Shown: positions 35,502-45,301, counted from the stretch's first letter. The stretch: 64,000 nt of DNA from Neptunomonas japonica JAMM 1380 (GCF_016592555.1 NZ_AP014546.1:2056501-2120500); one strand, 5' to 3'. Notes: generated by a model not told the origin, from the sequence alone. Translations and numbers: made by a program.

Positions 35502-35584
35502 ACCTATTATTCAAAACCTGCAATATATCTTCTATTTTCGTATAGGTATAGTTGCGAATAATGAATAAATGTACGGAGAACAGT

Positions 35585-36304
35585 ATGACTACTCTCGTTG
35601 TTGGAGCCAGTGGGGCAACTGGTCGCTTACTGGTCGAGCAGTTATTAGCCCAAGGGCAACAGGTTAAAATTATTGTCCGTTGTGTTGGTGATTTTCCAGA
35701 TACCTTAAAACAAAATGACAACCTAACGATGACTGAATACAGTCTATTAGATATGACCGATACAGAACTATTGCAGCAAGTAGCAGGGTGTAGCGCCGTT
35801 GTTTCGTGCTTGGGTCACAACTTAACTTTTAAAGGAATATTTGCTCACCCAAGGCGCTTAGTGACTGAGGCAGTTCAACGTTTATGCAGTGCCATTGAAA
35901 ACACCAAGCCAGTTGCTCCCGTAAAATTTATCTTAATGAACACTACCGGCAACCAAAATAAGCATGCGGGTGAAAAGGTAACGCTTGGGCAATCCATTAT
36001 CGTTGGCTTGATAAGGTTTTTGCTGCCCCCGCACGCCGACAACGAGCTAGCAGCAGAGTATTTGCAACTAAGCTTTAATACTAGCCACAAGATGATTGAG
36101 TGGGTTGCTGTTCGCCCCGACAGCCTCATTAACCAAGAGTCAGTCACAGAATATAAAGCTTATGCATCTCCCATTCGTAGCGCTATTTTTGATGCAGGTA
36201 AAACAAGCCGAATCAACGTTGCTCACTTCATGTCGGAGTTGGTCACTAATGGCACCACATGGAGCAAATGGAAGCACCAAATGCCGGTTATTTACAATAT
36301 TTAA
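35585..36304 (+). CDS. NAD(P)-binding SDR/NmrA-like oxidoreductase
   Basis: 239 residues from the ATG at 35585 (GGAG upstream). An N-terminal Rossmann motif TTLVVGASGATGRLLVEQLLAQG is followed by VAGCSAVVSCLGHNLT, the usual layout of atypical short-chain dehydrogenases and NmrA-like proteins. The catalytic Tyr-x-x-x-Lys is not obvious, so it may be a sensor or an isomerase-like protein. Likely regulated by the divergent LysR gene. Confidence 0.72.
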   Translation: MTTLVVGASGATGRLLVEQLLAQGQQVKIIVRCVGDFPDTLKQNDNLTMTEYSLLDMTDTELLQQVAGCSAVVSCLGHNLTFKGIFAHPRRLVTEAVQRLCSAIENTKPVAPVKFILMNTTGNQNKHAGEKVTLGQSIIVGLIRFLLPPHADNELAAEYLQLSFNTSHKMIEWVAVRPDSLINQESVTEYKAYASPIRSAIFDAGKTSRINVAHFMSELVTNGTTWSKWKHQMPVIYNI

Positions 36305-36336
36305 ATATATTCATGCAAGCATACGGAAACAAAAAT

Positions 36337-36693
36337 ATGAAAATGAATTACGTCGTCTTTGGCACTAATAATATGGAACAAGCTGTTCAGTTTTACGATG
36401 CTTTATTTGAAGGAAGTGAAATCAATAAAGTACATGCACAAGGGCGTATGACGTTATGGGCAGGACACGATTTTATGTTTGCTGTTGCAGAGCCGTTTGA
36501 TGGTGAAGAAGCAACCTTTGGAAACGGCATAATGGTTGGGTTCAACCTTGGCTCATCATCCGAGGTGGAACGCTTATACAACAAAGCGCTAGAAATGGGC
36601 GGTATCGATGAAGGCAAACCAGGCATACGCTCCGCTAGGTTTTCTGCTTATATAAGAGACTTGGATAAAAACAAAATATGCTTGTTCGAGTAA
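36337..36693 (+). CDS. VOC-family (glyoxalase/bleomycin-resistance-like) protein
   Basis: 118 residues from the ATG at 36337, placed at the start of the first beta strand (MNYVVFGTNNMEQAVQFYDALF). An upstream in-frame start at 36259 lies within the previous gene. The paired beta-alpha-beta-beta-beta fold is suggested by VGFNLGSSSEVERLYNKALEMGGIDEG and FSAYIRDLDKNKICLFE. Substrate unknown. Probably in one operon with the preceding gene. Confidence 0.7.
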   Translation: MKMNYVVFGTNNMEQAVQFYDALFEGSEINKVHAQGRMTLWAGHDFMFAVAEPFDGEEATFGNGIMVGFNLGSSSEVERLYNKALEMGGIDEGKPGIRSARFSAYIRDLDKNKICLFE

Positions 36694-36768
36694 CAGTGGA
36701 TCTCATATCTAAGAGATGTAAGTGTGTTTGATAAATGTAAGCGAATAACGTGTAATGCGACGAACAAG

Positions 36769-37650
36769 TTACCTCTCATTAACTGAAGCCAATAATAGCT
36801 CGTATAGGCGCTTAGCCGCAGGTCCAGTTTTTGCATTTTTAGGTAACGTTACATGTAGTGGAACTTGATAGTAGCTTGCGTGCTCAACATTAAGAATGAG
36901 CATTTCAGGATCATTATGACTTTCAATAACGTGCTTTGGTAAACGACAGTAACCCAGCCCTTGCTTGGCCGCTTGCCAAGCATGGTCAAAATTATCTACA
37001 GTTATCCGTTGATTTGATTTTAGCCAACCCACATCTAAGCTGTCTGACTCCCCTAAATCTCTCACTACAATTTGTCTATTCATAGCCAGGTCAGCCAAAC
37101 AAGGCTCTGGATTGCTCGCTAATGGGTGAGTACTAACCGCCACAGGCAACATAATAACCATACCAAAGGCTTCGCAAGGGTGATCAGTAATCGGAACGTT
37201 AATAATCGAAATATCAGCGCTTTCTTCTACTACCATGCGCGTTGTTTTTGAGAGTGAAGTCTCAACAATTTGAATAGATGTCGTGTTGTTTTGCGCAAGG
37301 AATGTAGCCAAAGGCTCGTATAGCCACTTTCTGTCACACAAATGATCAACAGCGACAATCAGTTCTGACTCAAACCCTTGGGATAACTGGTTACTGATCT
37401 CTTCTAGTGCTTTAGCTTGTTCGATCATCGACTGCGCTCTGCGCAATAACGACTTCCCATCATGAGTCAGCACGGCTCGACGCCCTTCAACTCTTACAAG
37501 AGCAACATCAAGCTGATCCTCTAGTTTTTTTACCGCATAAATCAACGTGGTATGGCTCTTACTCATCTGCGCTGCCGCTGCTTGAATACTCCCCGCTTTA
37601 TCTATTTCAAATAAAGTTAACCATTGCTCTAACGTTGTTTTAAGCTTCAT
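36769..37650 (-). CDS. LysR-family transcriptional regulator
   Basis: 293 residues. The N-terminal HTH is AGSIQAAAAQMSKSHTTLIYAVKKLEDQLDVALVRVEGRRAVLT, followed by an effector-binding domain. It is divergent from the YdhR-like monooxygenase and small membrane protein genes, with 147 bp between, so it probably regulates those two. The HTH departs slightly from the usual LysR consensus (SKSHTTLIYAVKKLE in place of TQPALSRQI). Confidence 0.83.
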   Translation of the reverse strand: MKLKTTLEQWLTLFEIDKAGSIQAAAAQMSKSHTTLIYAVKKLEDQLDVALVRVEGRRAVLTHDGKSLLRRAQSMIEQAKALEEISNQLSQGFESELIVAVDHLCDRKWLYEPLATFLAQNNTTSIQIVETSLSKTTRMVVEESADISIINVPITDHPCEAFGMVIMLPVAVSTHPLASNPEPCLADLAMNRQIVVRDLGESDSLDVGWLKSNQRITVDNFDHAWQAAKQGLGYCRLPKHVIESHNDPEMLILNVEHASYYQVPLHVTLPKNAKTGPAAKRLYELLLASVNER

Positions 37651-37797
37651 GTGTCTAATTTACTCACACTAATTCACTAAATTATGAACTTTTATGTTTA
37701 ATTTATCTAGATATTATATTGCTTATACCCAAGAGGAAAGGCAAAGCATACGACTTACTTATTAACTCTTGAATAAACGAAATAGTTGGAGAAGATG

Positions 37798-38124
37798 ATG
37801 AGCATATTATTGCAAGTAGATTTTGATTACTCAGGCCCATTTGGCGAAGAAATGGCAGGAATGCTAACTAGCTTAGCAGAATCAATTAACCATGAGCCGG
37901 GCATGATTTGGAAAATTTGGACTGAAAGCGAACAGGATAAGTTAGGCGGTGGTATCTATCTTTTTGAAGATAAGGCGTCTGCTAATGCTTATTTAGCCAT
38001 GCATACCGCACGTTTAAAAGAGATGGGAATAGCAGAGGTCAGAGGGAAAGTCTTTGATGTGAATAGTTCTTTATCCATAATTAATCAAGGGCCGATTGAG
38101 AAACTCTCTATTGATAAACCTTAG
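37798..38124 (+). CDS. YdhR-like monooxygenase-fold protein
   Basis: 108 residues from the ATG at 37798 (GGAG upstream; TTG and ATG starts a few codons earlier are possible). The dimeric ferredoxin-like fold typical of YdhR-type proteins is recognised from [53 protein letters not shown]. Enzymatic role uncertain. First gene of a two-gene unit with a membrane protein, divergent from a LysR gene. Confidence 0.75.
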   Translation: MSILLQVDFDYSGPFGEEMAGMLTSLAESINHEPGMIWKIWTESEQDKLGGGIYLFEDKASANAYLAMHTARLKEMGIAEVRGKVFDVNSSLSIINQGPIEKLSIDKP

Positions 38125-38160
38125 TCACTTAATAACTAATCAGGATGTAGGAGAAAGACG

Positions 38161-38532
38161 ATGAATAATAGAATATTTCTAACCATACATAGTGCAATTT
38201 ATGTTGTATTTGCTTTAGCCCTGTTTTTTATGCCGCAAACGGTATGGCCAATGTACGGTGTTGAGTTGAATGACAAGTATGCTTTTTTCTTATCACAACA
38301 TACCAGTATTTTTCTTGGTGGGATTGGGGTAATAAGTTATCAACTAAGAGATATAGAAGTAGGGCAATTAGCTAAAAAATTATTCTTTGCTCTACTTATC
38401 TCAAATATAGTAGGCGTTGTTATTACGTTGTATGCAGGCATAACAGGCATCTTCACTGGCTTTGGTTGGAGCGACCCCGCATTTTTTACTTTGCTTTCAG
38501 TTATGAGTTATTTGCAGCTCAAGAAGCAGTAG
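38161..38532 (+). CDS. Small four-helix membrane protein
   Basis: 123 residues, four predicted membrane segments (near residues 6-24, 45-60, 75-95 and 103-118), and a good ribosome site (AGGAGA). No recognised domain. Its 36-bp distance from the YdhR-like gene suggests a shared transcript. Confidence 0.6.
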   Translation: MNNRIFLTIHSAIYVVFALALFFMPQTVWPMYGVELNDKYAFFLSQHTSIFLGGIGVISYQLRDIEVGQLAKKLFFALLISNIVGVVITLYAGITGIFTGFGWSDPAFFTLLSVMSYLQLKKQ

Positions 38533-38659
38533 GTAAATGGTGTGTTACTTATACGAACCCCAATAGGTGAATGATAAAGTTGTCGGTAGGTAGCACATAG
38601 TAAATTCTGTAAACTACTGTTATTACTTAATCAAAGCGTGTCATAACTAGGTTTATAAG

Positions 38660-38950
38660 ATGGAAATCGCAATAGATATTCAACACAAATTGACGTTAGA
38701 TTTTGGATCAGAAATGCCTTTTGCTAAAGATGAAGTTGAAGCTTTATACGCCGCTACAAACTGGCGCATTAGTGACAAAATGATTCGCTCTATTATTTAC
38801 CTAGCAAAAGGCGATATCACATCACTAAAGAACACGATACAGCGTACAAGACAAGATTATAAAGACGTACTGTGGCAAGCAGAGTACGACCGTGGAGACG
38901 AGCAACTAAGAGATTTCAATAAAACTTTTGATGAGTTAGGGCTTCTATAG
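38660..38950 (+). CDS. Small cytoplasmic protein, function unknown
   Basis: 96 residues, acidic and helical (LYAATNWRISDKMIRSIIYLAKGDITSLKNTIQRTRQDY). No signal peptide, membrane segment or cysteine. Not recognised. A weak ribosome site (AGG, 11 nt upstream). Transcribed alone between the membrane protein and the U32 gene. Confidence 0.5.
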   Translation: MEIAIDIQHKLTLDFGSEMPFAKDEVEALYAATNWRISDKMIRSIIYLAKGDITSLKNTIQRTRQDYKDVLWQAEYDRGDEQLRDFNKTFDELGLL

Positions 38951-39178
38951 GTTTAGGTTTTTTAGGTGTAGATAGAGAAAACAAAATAGTTTAAACAATA
39001 AAATAATGACTAAATCAAGTTGATGAGATAGCACCACTTATCAACTCTGCTTAACCACACTAAAAACATGACATTTCGTATAAATGGGTTATCAATAGCA
39101 TTACTGATTCGTTCCCGTTAAAATTCCGCGTTAAACCCGCCTGTACGTAAGTATCTAGATTAAAGTGAGTTCGCAACA

Positions 39179-41428
39179 ATGAGTAGAAAGATTGAATTAT
39201 TAGCACCCGGTGGGGATGTTGAAGCCATTAAAGCCGCTGTTATTGCTGGCGCCAATGCCGTTTATTGCGGTTTAGATACCTTCAACGCCCGGAACCGTGC
39301 CACCAATCTCTCTTTTGAAGACTTAACCGGCATCTTACGTTTAGCACACAAATACGATTGCGAAGTGTTTTTGACCTTAAACGTCGTCATCCTTGAACAC
39401 GAAATCCCTGGGATGATCAAGCTGCTTAATAAGCTGGTGAATTCCGGTATCGATGGCATCATTGTTCAGGATTTAGGTGTTTTTAACCTCGTTAAGAAAC
39501 ACTTTCCAACACTTGATATCCACGCATCAACGCAGGTAACGACGCATAACGAAGGCCAAATTCTATTCTTAGCAAAGATTGGTGCATCACGCGTTAACTT
39601 ATCACGCGAGCTAAACCTACCTGAAATCAAATCACTCACGGCGCTAGCACATGAGCACGATGTACTGACAGAAGTGTTCGTACATGGCTCCTTATGTATT
39701 GCCTTTTCTGGACAGTGTTATTCCAGCTCGGTAAGCGTAGGTAACTCAGGCAATCGGGGACGTTGTAGCCAGGCGTGTCGTGATGAATATGAGATAACCG
39801 CTGCGGGTAATCGTTTCCCATTAAACCTGAAAGATAATTCGGCCTATTTTGATTTACCAGAGTTAGTCGATGCCCAAGTAGATTCATTGAAAATAGAAGG
39901 CCGTATCAAAGGCGCTCATTATGTTTATACCGTCGTTGATACGTGGCGTAAGCAAATTAATGAATTTGTTGATACAGGCAAGTTGTTAGCTGATGACTCT
40001 AACTTACATCGTGTATTTAACCGCGACTTCACGAACTCATTCTTAAAGGGGAATCTCACTAAGGATATGTTTATCGACAATCCTCGTGATTACAGTGTTC
40101 ATCATGCGGTTGAAAAAAGTAATGCTATTTCTGTGGTGCAGGTCCAAGAAGCAAGAGAAGAGCTATATGCTCAGAGAAATGATCTTGGGGTAGAGCTTGC
40201 CGATAAAATTAAATACCTTAGCATTGCGAAGCAACCTTTGGCACTAGCTTTTTCTGGCAAGTTGGATGAGCCTTTATGCTTAACCATGACCGTTGGCGAT
40301 AACGATAAGGTCTATACGCTACAAACCACATCATCACTTAGCCCAGCAACAAAGCTAACTATCGACCAAGCAGCTTTAGAAAAGCGCTTTAAAAACTTCG
40401 CGATTAGTGATTATACGGTTGAGTCTTTTGATTGTGATGGATTAGGCGAAGCGCTTAGTTTGCCGTTTAAAGAATTAACTGAACTTAAAAACCAAGCTGC
40501 GTTATTACTTAATAATTCAGTGAAAATTATTCCGCAGGTTGAAGTAGCACCATTAGAGAAGCACAAAAAAGCACCCGGCAAGCCGACTATGTCGATCTTA
40601 ATTGCTGATGAAAAAGACCTACACCTGTGTGACTTAACGACTGCTGATGTGTATTTCAAGTTACCAGAAAGCTGGAAAAAAGACTGCAATAAACATATCG
40701 ATATTTTTAAGCGCAACCCGCAGCTGATTCCGTGGTTCCCTGCAGTGTTAATCGGTAAAGATTACGACGAATCGGTAAGGCTGCTTGAAGAAATTCGCCC
40801 GGCGCGTATCGTTAGTAACAATACAGGCGTGGCGTACAAAGCATTTGAGATGGACATCGAGTGGATTGCGGGGCCATTTTTGAATACGACTAACTCCTAC
40901 GCATTATTAACATTTAAAGAAGAGTTAAACTGCGCGGGAGCATTTATCTCGAATGAAATTAACCGCATGCAAATTAAGAATATTGCGCGTCCGGATAACT
41001 TCAAAATGCTCTACAGTATTTATCACCCAATCCTGATGATGACCAGCCGCCAGTGTTTCTTCCAGCAAACCGTGGGCTGTAAAAAACCTAGTATCGAAGA
41101 TGGCTGTATGCTCAAGTGCGAAAAAGCCACCACCATTACTAATGTAAAAGGCGTGTCTTTCGCTATTGATAAACAGAAGGGCGGCTATCCAAGCATCTAC
41201 AACGATGAGCAGTTCTTGAACTTCGATGTTGTAAATGATCTGGCTGATCTATTTGATGAGTTCTTTATTGATCTCACCAACATTGGTGCTGGCTCAAAAG
41301 CGGAACAAGACAAAGCGCAATTGGTAACGCACTTTGAAAACTTCTTAAAAGGTGATGAGCTAGCCCAGCAACAGTTAAGTAATATGATTACTGTATCGAC
41401 CAACGCACAATACAGCCAAGGCTTATAA
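39179..41428 (+). CDS. Peptidase U32-family protein (RlhA/YdcP-like)
   Basis: 749 residues. The U32 core is at the N-terminus (ELLAPGGDVEAIKAAVIAGANAVYCGL) with the family cysteine signature HGSLCIAFSGQCYSSSVSVGNSGNRGRCSQACRDEY at about residues 168-205. E. coli relatives of this length class modify 23S rRNA (RlhA hydroxylates C2501), and others modify tRNA; many depend on iron-sulfur chemistry. A long C-terminal part with further cysteines (SRQCFFQQTVGCKKPSIEDGCMLKCEK, near residue 630) completes it. RNA hydroxylation is the likeliest role, but the exact target cannot be fixed here. Confidence 0.78.
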   Translation: MSRKIELLAPGGDVEAIKAAVIAGANAVYCGLDTFNARNRATNLSFEDLTGILRLAHKYDCEVFLTLNVVILEHEIPGMIKLLNKLVNSGIDGIIVQDLGVFNLVKKHFPTLDIHASTQVTTHNEGQILFLAKIGASRVNLSRELNLPEIKSLTALAHEHDVLTEVFVHGSLCIAFSGQCYSSSVSVGNSGNRGRCSQACRDEYEITAAGNRFPLNLKDNSAYFDLPELVDAQVDSLKIEGRIKGAHYVYTVVDTWRKQINEFVDTGKLLADDSNLHRVFNRDFTNSFLKGNLTKDMFIDNPRDYSVHHAVEKSNAISVVQVQEAREELYAQRNDLGVELADKIKYLSIAKQPLALAFSGKLDEPLCLTMTVGDNDKVYTLQTTSSLSPATKLTIDQAALEKRFKNFAISDYTVESFDCDGLGEALSLPFKELTELKNQAALLLNNSVKIIPQVEVAPLEKHKKAPGKPTMSILIADEKDLHLCDLTTADVYFKLPESWKKDCNKHIDIFKRNPQLIPWFPAVLIGKDYDESVRLLEEIRPARIVSNNTGVAYKAFEMDIEWIAGPFLNTTNSYALLTFKEELNCAGAFISNEINRMQIKNIARPDNFKMLYSIYHPILMMTSRQCFFQQTVGCKKPSIEDGCMLKCEKATTITNVKGVSFAIDKQKGGYPSIYNDEQFLNFDVVNDLADLFDEFFIDLTNIGAGSKAEQDKAQLVTHFENFLKGDELAQQQLSNMITVSTNAQYSQGL

Positions 41429-41435
41429 AATAACT

Positions 41436-42119
41436 ATGACACTGCCAATTTTGTACTCATTGCAAAACTGCCCGTATGCGATGCGTGCAAGATTGGCGAT
41501 ATTATTATCCCAGCAGTCTGTTAGGCTACGGCCTATCGTCATGAAGAACAAACCTGAGGAGATGCTAGCAGCCTCACCTAAAGGCACGGTGCCTGTTTTA
41601 GTATTCGAAAATAACAAAGAAAATCTAAAATTAAGCTATAATAATCAAAGCATTATAGATGAAAGCTTAGACATTATGTTATGGGCACTTAATAGTAATG
41701 ACCCACATGATTTACTCTATTCTCAGCATGAATCAGCACTGCCTGAAATGCTAAAAATCATTGAAGAAAACGACAAAAAATTTAAACCAAACTTAGAGCT
41801 ATACAAGCACGCCAAACGTTTTCACGAAGATACTCAAGAGCAGTACCGCTTAGCATGCGAGCCTTTTGTTCAGACGCTAGAGCTGCGCTTAAGCCGCCAT
41901 GAATTTTTAATGGGAGATACTCTAAGCTTGCTTGATTATGCGTTACTTCCCTTTGTTCGGCAGTTTTCCAAAGTGAATCGGCAACTCTATTTGCAAGGCC
42001 CTTATACGCATTTACAGCGCTGGCTTAACAGTCATCTACAAAGTAGGCTATATGCACAAGCCATGTTCAAGCATCCGCTATGGTTAGATAATCACGAAGA
42101 GTCTTTATTTGGCGGATGA
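41436..42119 (+). CDS. Glutathione S-transferase-like protein (copy 2)
   Basis: 227 residues. Same layout as the protein at 24944-25585: LPILYSLQNCPYAMRARLAI at the N-terminus, SPKGTVPVL glutathione site, IDESLDIMLWALNSNDP, and the C-terminal DYALLPFVRQFSKVNRQLYLQGPYTHLQRWL. It starts 7 bp after the U32 gene and is probably co-transcribed with it. Its 3' end overlaps a LysE-like fragment by 11 bp. Confidence 0.83.
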   Translation: MTLPILYSLQNCPYAMRARLAILLSQQSVRLRPIVMKNKPEEMLAASPKGTVPVLVFENNKENLKLSYNNQSIIDESLDIMLWALNSNDPHDLLYSQHESALPEMLKIIEENDKKFKPNLELYKHAKRFHEDTQEQYRLACEPFVQTLELRLSRHEFLMGDTLSLLDYALLPFVRQFSKVNRQLYLQGPYTHLQRWLNSHLQSRLYAQAMFKHPLWLDNHEESLFGG

Positions 42120-42387
42120 CATGTTTATGTCAGCACAAGCGGGGCCTAACTTTGGCTTTATACATCTATTTATCCCACAAAATACAAACACCCCATTACT
42201 CGGTATGTTATTACTAGGTGGAGTGTTTATGGCATTAACGTTATTGGTCTTTATTGGGTATGGATTGCTAGCAAATAAAGTCAGTCGATATGTTGTTAGT
42301 TCACCTAAAGCTATGAAGTATATCCAACGCACTTTTTCAGCCAGTTTTGCCATGCTGGGTACTAAGCTGGCATTTTCAGAACATTAA
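42109..42387 (+). pseudogene. C-terminal remnant of a LysE/RhtB-family exporter
   Basis: 92 residues. The sequence GPNFGFIHLFIPQ, followed by GMLLLGGVFMALTLLVFIGYGLLANKVSRYV and YIQRTFSASFAMLGTKLAFSEH, fits the last 90 residues of LysE/RhtB amino-acid exporters, which are normally about 200 residues. The first half, including the usual N-terminal LTPGP-type motif, is missing, and the preceding DNA belongs to the GST gene. It is probably a truncated remnant; the ATG overlapping the GST stop may be chance. Confidence 0.6.
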
Positions 42388-42513
42388 ACAGATGCTTGTA
42401 TAGAAAGTGGTTACGCTTCTAGCTCGCAATTATTAACTAATAAGAGAAAGAGCAAGCTAAAGAGCGCCACTCTTTCTGGCGTGGGAAATTGTTATATATA
42501 AATCAGTAGCCTT

Positions 42514-43443
42514 TTATTCCATGTTTATAATAATTTTACCGACGGCTCGATTACTCTCGCTTTTGAGTACTGCGTCGTTTGCCTGAGCCAAAGGGTAAAC
42601 TGAGTCAATTTTCACTATGATTTTTTTGTTATCAATCAATTCGCGAATCTCCTCTAAATGGCTGCTATTAGGGTGGACCCACATACGGCTGAAGTTCACA
42701 CCAGACGCCTCAGCAACACTGGTATCAATATCATCTAGTGTTGATACTACGTAACCTCCTTTTTTAGTGATCTGTAGCGATCGCGCCACTACATCATTGC
42801 CATTGGCTGTGACAAAAACCACATCAATATTTTTTACAACATCATCAAACTCTACGCTTTTGTAGTCGATAACCTCATCAGCACCTAAGCTCTTAACATA
42901 TTCCTCATTTTTAGCTGAAGCAGTAGTGATTACATGAGCCCCAATGGATTTGGCAATTTGAATCGCAAAACCACCCACACCACCAGAGCCACCTAAAATC
43001 AGAACGCTTTGGTCTTTTTTGAGCTGCCCAGCCATAAGCCCTTGCAGTGCTGTCAGCGCTGCCAACGGCACACCAGCGCTTTCAGTCATACTTAACGCCG
43101 TTGGTTTTATAGCTACCAAGTTGGCATCAACAGCCAAAAACTCAGCATATGTACCTTGTTGAGCAATAGGAGAAAAGACAAACACTTCGTCACCTACCTT
43201 TAGATGATCAACATCGTCACCTACATGAGCAATTATGCCGGCAGCATCCCAACCTAAAATCAATGGAAGAGTATGAGTATTTGAGTCAGCTAGCGTGCCG
43301 TTACGAACATGGAAATCAACTGGATTAACACCTGCTGCACTTACTTTGATTAGTACTTGGGTAGATAAGTAGGCAGGAGTCGGAAGGTCGCCTAGCGTAA
43401 TTTTTGAATCGCTACCGTATTGAGTAATAAATGCTGCTTTCAT
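42514..43443 (-). CDS. NADP-dependent quinone/alkene-type oxidoreductase (zinc-free MDR)
   Basis: 309 residues, medium-chain dehydrogenase/reductase. GroES-like N-terminal domain (VKVSAAGVNPVDFHVRNG, GWDAAGIIAHVGDDV) and Rossmann motif VLILGGSGGVGGFAIQIAKSIGAHVITTAS. Catalytic zinc ligands are absent, as in quinone oxidoreductases (QOR-like). The divergent LysR gene at 43588, with 144 bp between, probably regulates it. Confidence 0.83.
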   Translation of the reverse strand: MKAAFITQYGSDSKITLGDLPTPAYLSTQVLIKVSAAGVNPVDFHVRNGTLADSNTHTLPLILGWDAAGIIAHVGDDVDHLKVGDEVFVFSPIAQQGTYAEFLAVDANLVAIKPTALSMTESAGVPLAALTALQGLMAGQLKKDQSVLILGGSGGVGGFAIQIAKSIGAHVITTASAKNEEYVKSLGADEVIDYKSVEFDDVVKNIDVVFVTANGNDVVARSLQITKKGGYVVSTLDDIDTSVAEASGVNFSRMWVHPNSSHLEEIRELIDNKKIIVKIDSVYPLAQANDAVLKSESNRAVGKIIINME

Positions 43444-43587
43444 GGTGTTTATCTCTTAATGAGTCATTTGATGTTGAGATAAAGTTTCACAGAAGCTATT
43501 CATTCTTTATAATTTATAGTTAATATAGCACTCATTGATTTTTGTGATGATTTAGATAATTTTAAAAAGAGTGAACGGGGAGCAGTT

Positions 43588-44508
43588 ATGTCTAAAGCCG
43601 ATTTAAACTTAATTGTGATGTTTGATGCGATCATGACTGAGCAGTCTGTTACTGCAGCCGCTGAGCGTTTATCTATGACTCAGCCTTCGGTGTCGAATGC
43701 TATCGCTAGAATGCGCCATTATTGGAAAGACCCGCTCTTTGTTAAGCACGGCCGTGGAGTACGTCCTACCCCTTATGCAGAAAAACTGTGGCAACAGGTA
43801 TCACCACCACTCGCTGAAATCCAGTACGCCATTACTCCCGCTAATTTTGTTCCTCTTTATGCGAAACGGCAATTTAGAATTGCATTAACGGACGGTATGA
43901 CAGGCATATTATGGCTTCCTCTACGCAAGCATATCGAAAAACATGCTCCTGGTATCGATATACATGCAGTGCCCTATAAAGCGGATGGAGAGCAGCTCTT
44001 GCTCGATGCGGATGTAGACTTAGTATTAGATTACTACCCAGGCTCAAACCCTTTGATTCATAGTAAGTGGATACTTGATAACCACTTTGTTTGTTTAATG
44101 CGTCCTGGGCATGAGTTAGCTAGCTCTGCGTTAACGCTCGGGCGATTTATTAGCCACGACCATCTATTTGTATCCTTATCGGGGGATGCAAAAGGTATCG
44201 TTGACTCTGAGTTAGAGAAACAAGGTTTGCAGCGGCGTATAGCGATGACCGTTAACAGTTTCTCTGGTGCTGTAGAAATAATACGTGGGTCAAATTTGAT
44301 TACTGTTTTGCCTTACCCTGTTGTTGCAAATGCAGCCATAAGGGGAGAGGTCATTGTAAAGCCTGTACCGCTAGCAATCCCACCAGCGTCTATATCCATA
44401 GCGTGGCACACTCGTAACGATCGAGACGTCGGACTAGAATGGCTAAGGGGCATATTGAGTGAGCTAATATCAGAACTGAGCATTAGTTATGGAGAAGCCA
44501 ATAGTTAG
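43588..44508 (+). CDS. LysR-family transcriptional regulator (NodD-type)
   Basis: 306 residues. HTH SVTAAAERLSMTQPSVSNAIARMRHYWKDPLFVKHGRGVRPTPYAE has the form seen in the NodD/PcaQ-like branch of LysR proteins, with an effector domain behind it. It is divergent from the quinone-type oxidoreductase. Effector unknown. Confidence 0.83.
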   Translation: MSKADLNLIVMFDAIMTEQSVTAAAERLSMTQPSVSNAIARMRHYWKDPLFVKHGRGVRPTPYAEKLWQQVSPPLAEIQYAITPANFVPLYAKRQFRIALTDGMTGILWLPLRKHIEKHAPGIDIHAVPYKADGEQLLLDADVDLVLDYYPGSNPLIHSKWILDNHFVCLMRPGHELASSALTLGRFISHDHLFVSLSGDAKGIVDSELEKQGLQRRIAMTVNSFSGAVEIIRGSNLITVLPYPVVANAAIRGEVIVKPVPLAIPPASISIAWHTRNDRDVGLEWLRGILSELISELSISYGEANS

Positions 44509-44600
44509 TCTTCTCCAAAGAATAATAGTATTTTAATATGTCAGCTTTCAATGATTAGCATAAATAATCATATATTTTTACTGCAAATTCAATGAGTTAT

Positions 44601-45095
44601 TTAGACTTCTAAATCTTCATTCTGCTCACGATCGAGCTGGCCAATATCCAATACGGGTGCCGCATTTAAGTGCTGCGCATTTAGCATGAAAGCGACTCGT
44701 TCAAGGCTAGCCACGACCATTGATTGCTCCCAGTCTTGGATGTCATCAAAGTGCCGTAAAAAGATATCCTGCTGTGTTGTTGGAGCCCCTTTCATTAAGT
44801 CAGCGCCTTCATCGGTAAGACTAACCCACACTTTTCGTTTATCGTTAGTACCGCGCTCACGCGCGATTAATTCCTTTTTTTCAAGACGGTCCAAAATACT
44901 TGTGACCGTGGCCTGAGTGAGCACTATCTCTTTAGCAAGTTCTCCTGAGGTGAGTTGGCCACTTTCACGCAATGTTTGCATTACCATAAGTTGCGGTGGG
45001 GTAAGCCCTGTTCTGCTACTGATTTCTTTTACCTGCATGTCGGTTGAGCGAATGATCTGGCGTAGCAGTACGAGTGCTTTTTGGCTGTTTTCCAT
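44601..45095 (-). CDS. ectR: MarR-family repressor, probable EctR
   Basis: About 164 residues from the ATG at 45095 (a TTG at 45098 precedes it). A winged HTH is visible in SGQLTSGELAKEIVLTQATVTSILDRLEKKELIARERGTNDKRKVWVSLTDEGADLM. It is divergent from ectABCD, and MarR-type EctR proteins are known repressors of ectoine operons in halophilic methylotrophs. Recognition is by family and position; other MarR roles are possible. Confidence 0.78.
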   Translation of the reverse strand: MENSQKALVLLRQIIRSTDMQVKEISSRTGLTPPQLMVMQTLRESGQLTSGELAKEIVLTQATVTSILDRLEKKELIARERGTNDKRKVWVSLTDEGADLMKGAPTTQQDIFLRHFDDIQDWEQSMVVASLERVAFMLNAQHLNAAPVLDIGQLDREQNEDLEV

Positions 45096-45241
45096 CAATT
45101 TCTCAGTGCTTATATTTGTTGGGTAATTCTACGTATACCTTTGTCTTTTATCTATTGTTTAATAGTATTTGTTTGCATTACAAATTAAATAACATGCCTC
45201 TTTGCTCAAAATATAACCGCATTCAGGGTTGTATAGCGCGT

Positions 45242-45301
45242 TTTAGTATGTACATAATATATAAGTAATTCGTAACACTAAATATATCAAATACTAAATA
45301 T
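45242..45301 (+). promoter_or_regulatory. Candidate operator region upstream of ectA
   Basis: The 216-bp space between ectR and ectA contains a perfect 10-bp palindrome TATGTACATA (45247-45256) next to the -10-like ATAATATATA. There are also two direct copies of ACTAAATAT (45277-45285 and 45293-45301), and TTTAGTAT / ATACTAAA as an inverted pair (45242-45249 and 45291-45298). A MarR-type dimer site overlapping the promoter would fit, but the exact operator is uncertain. Confidence 0.45.
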
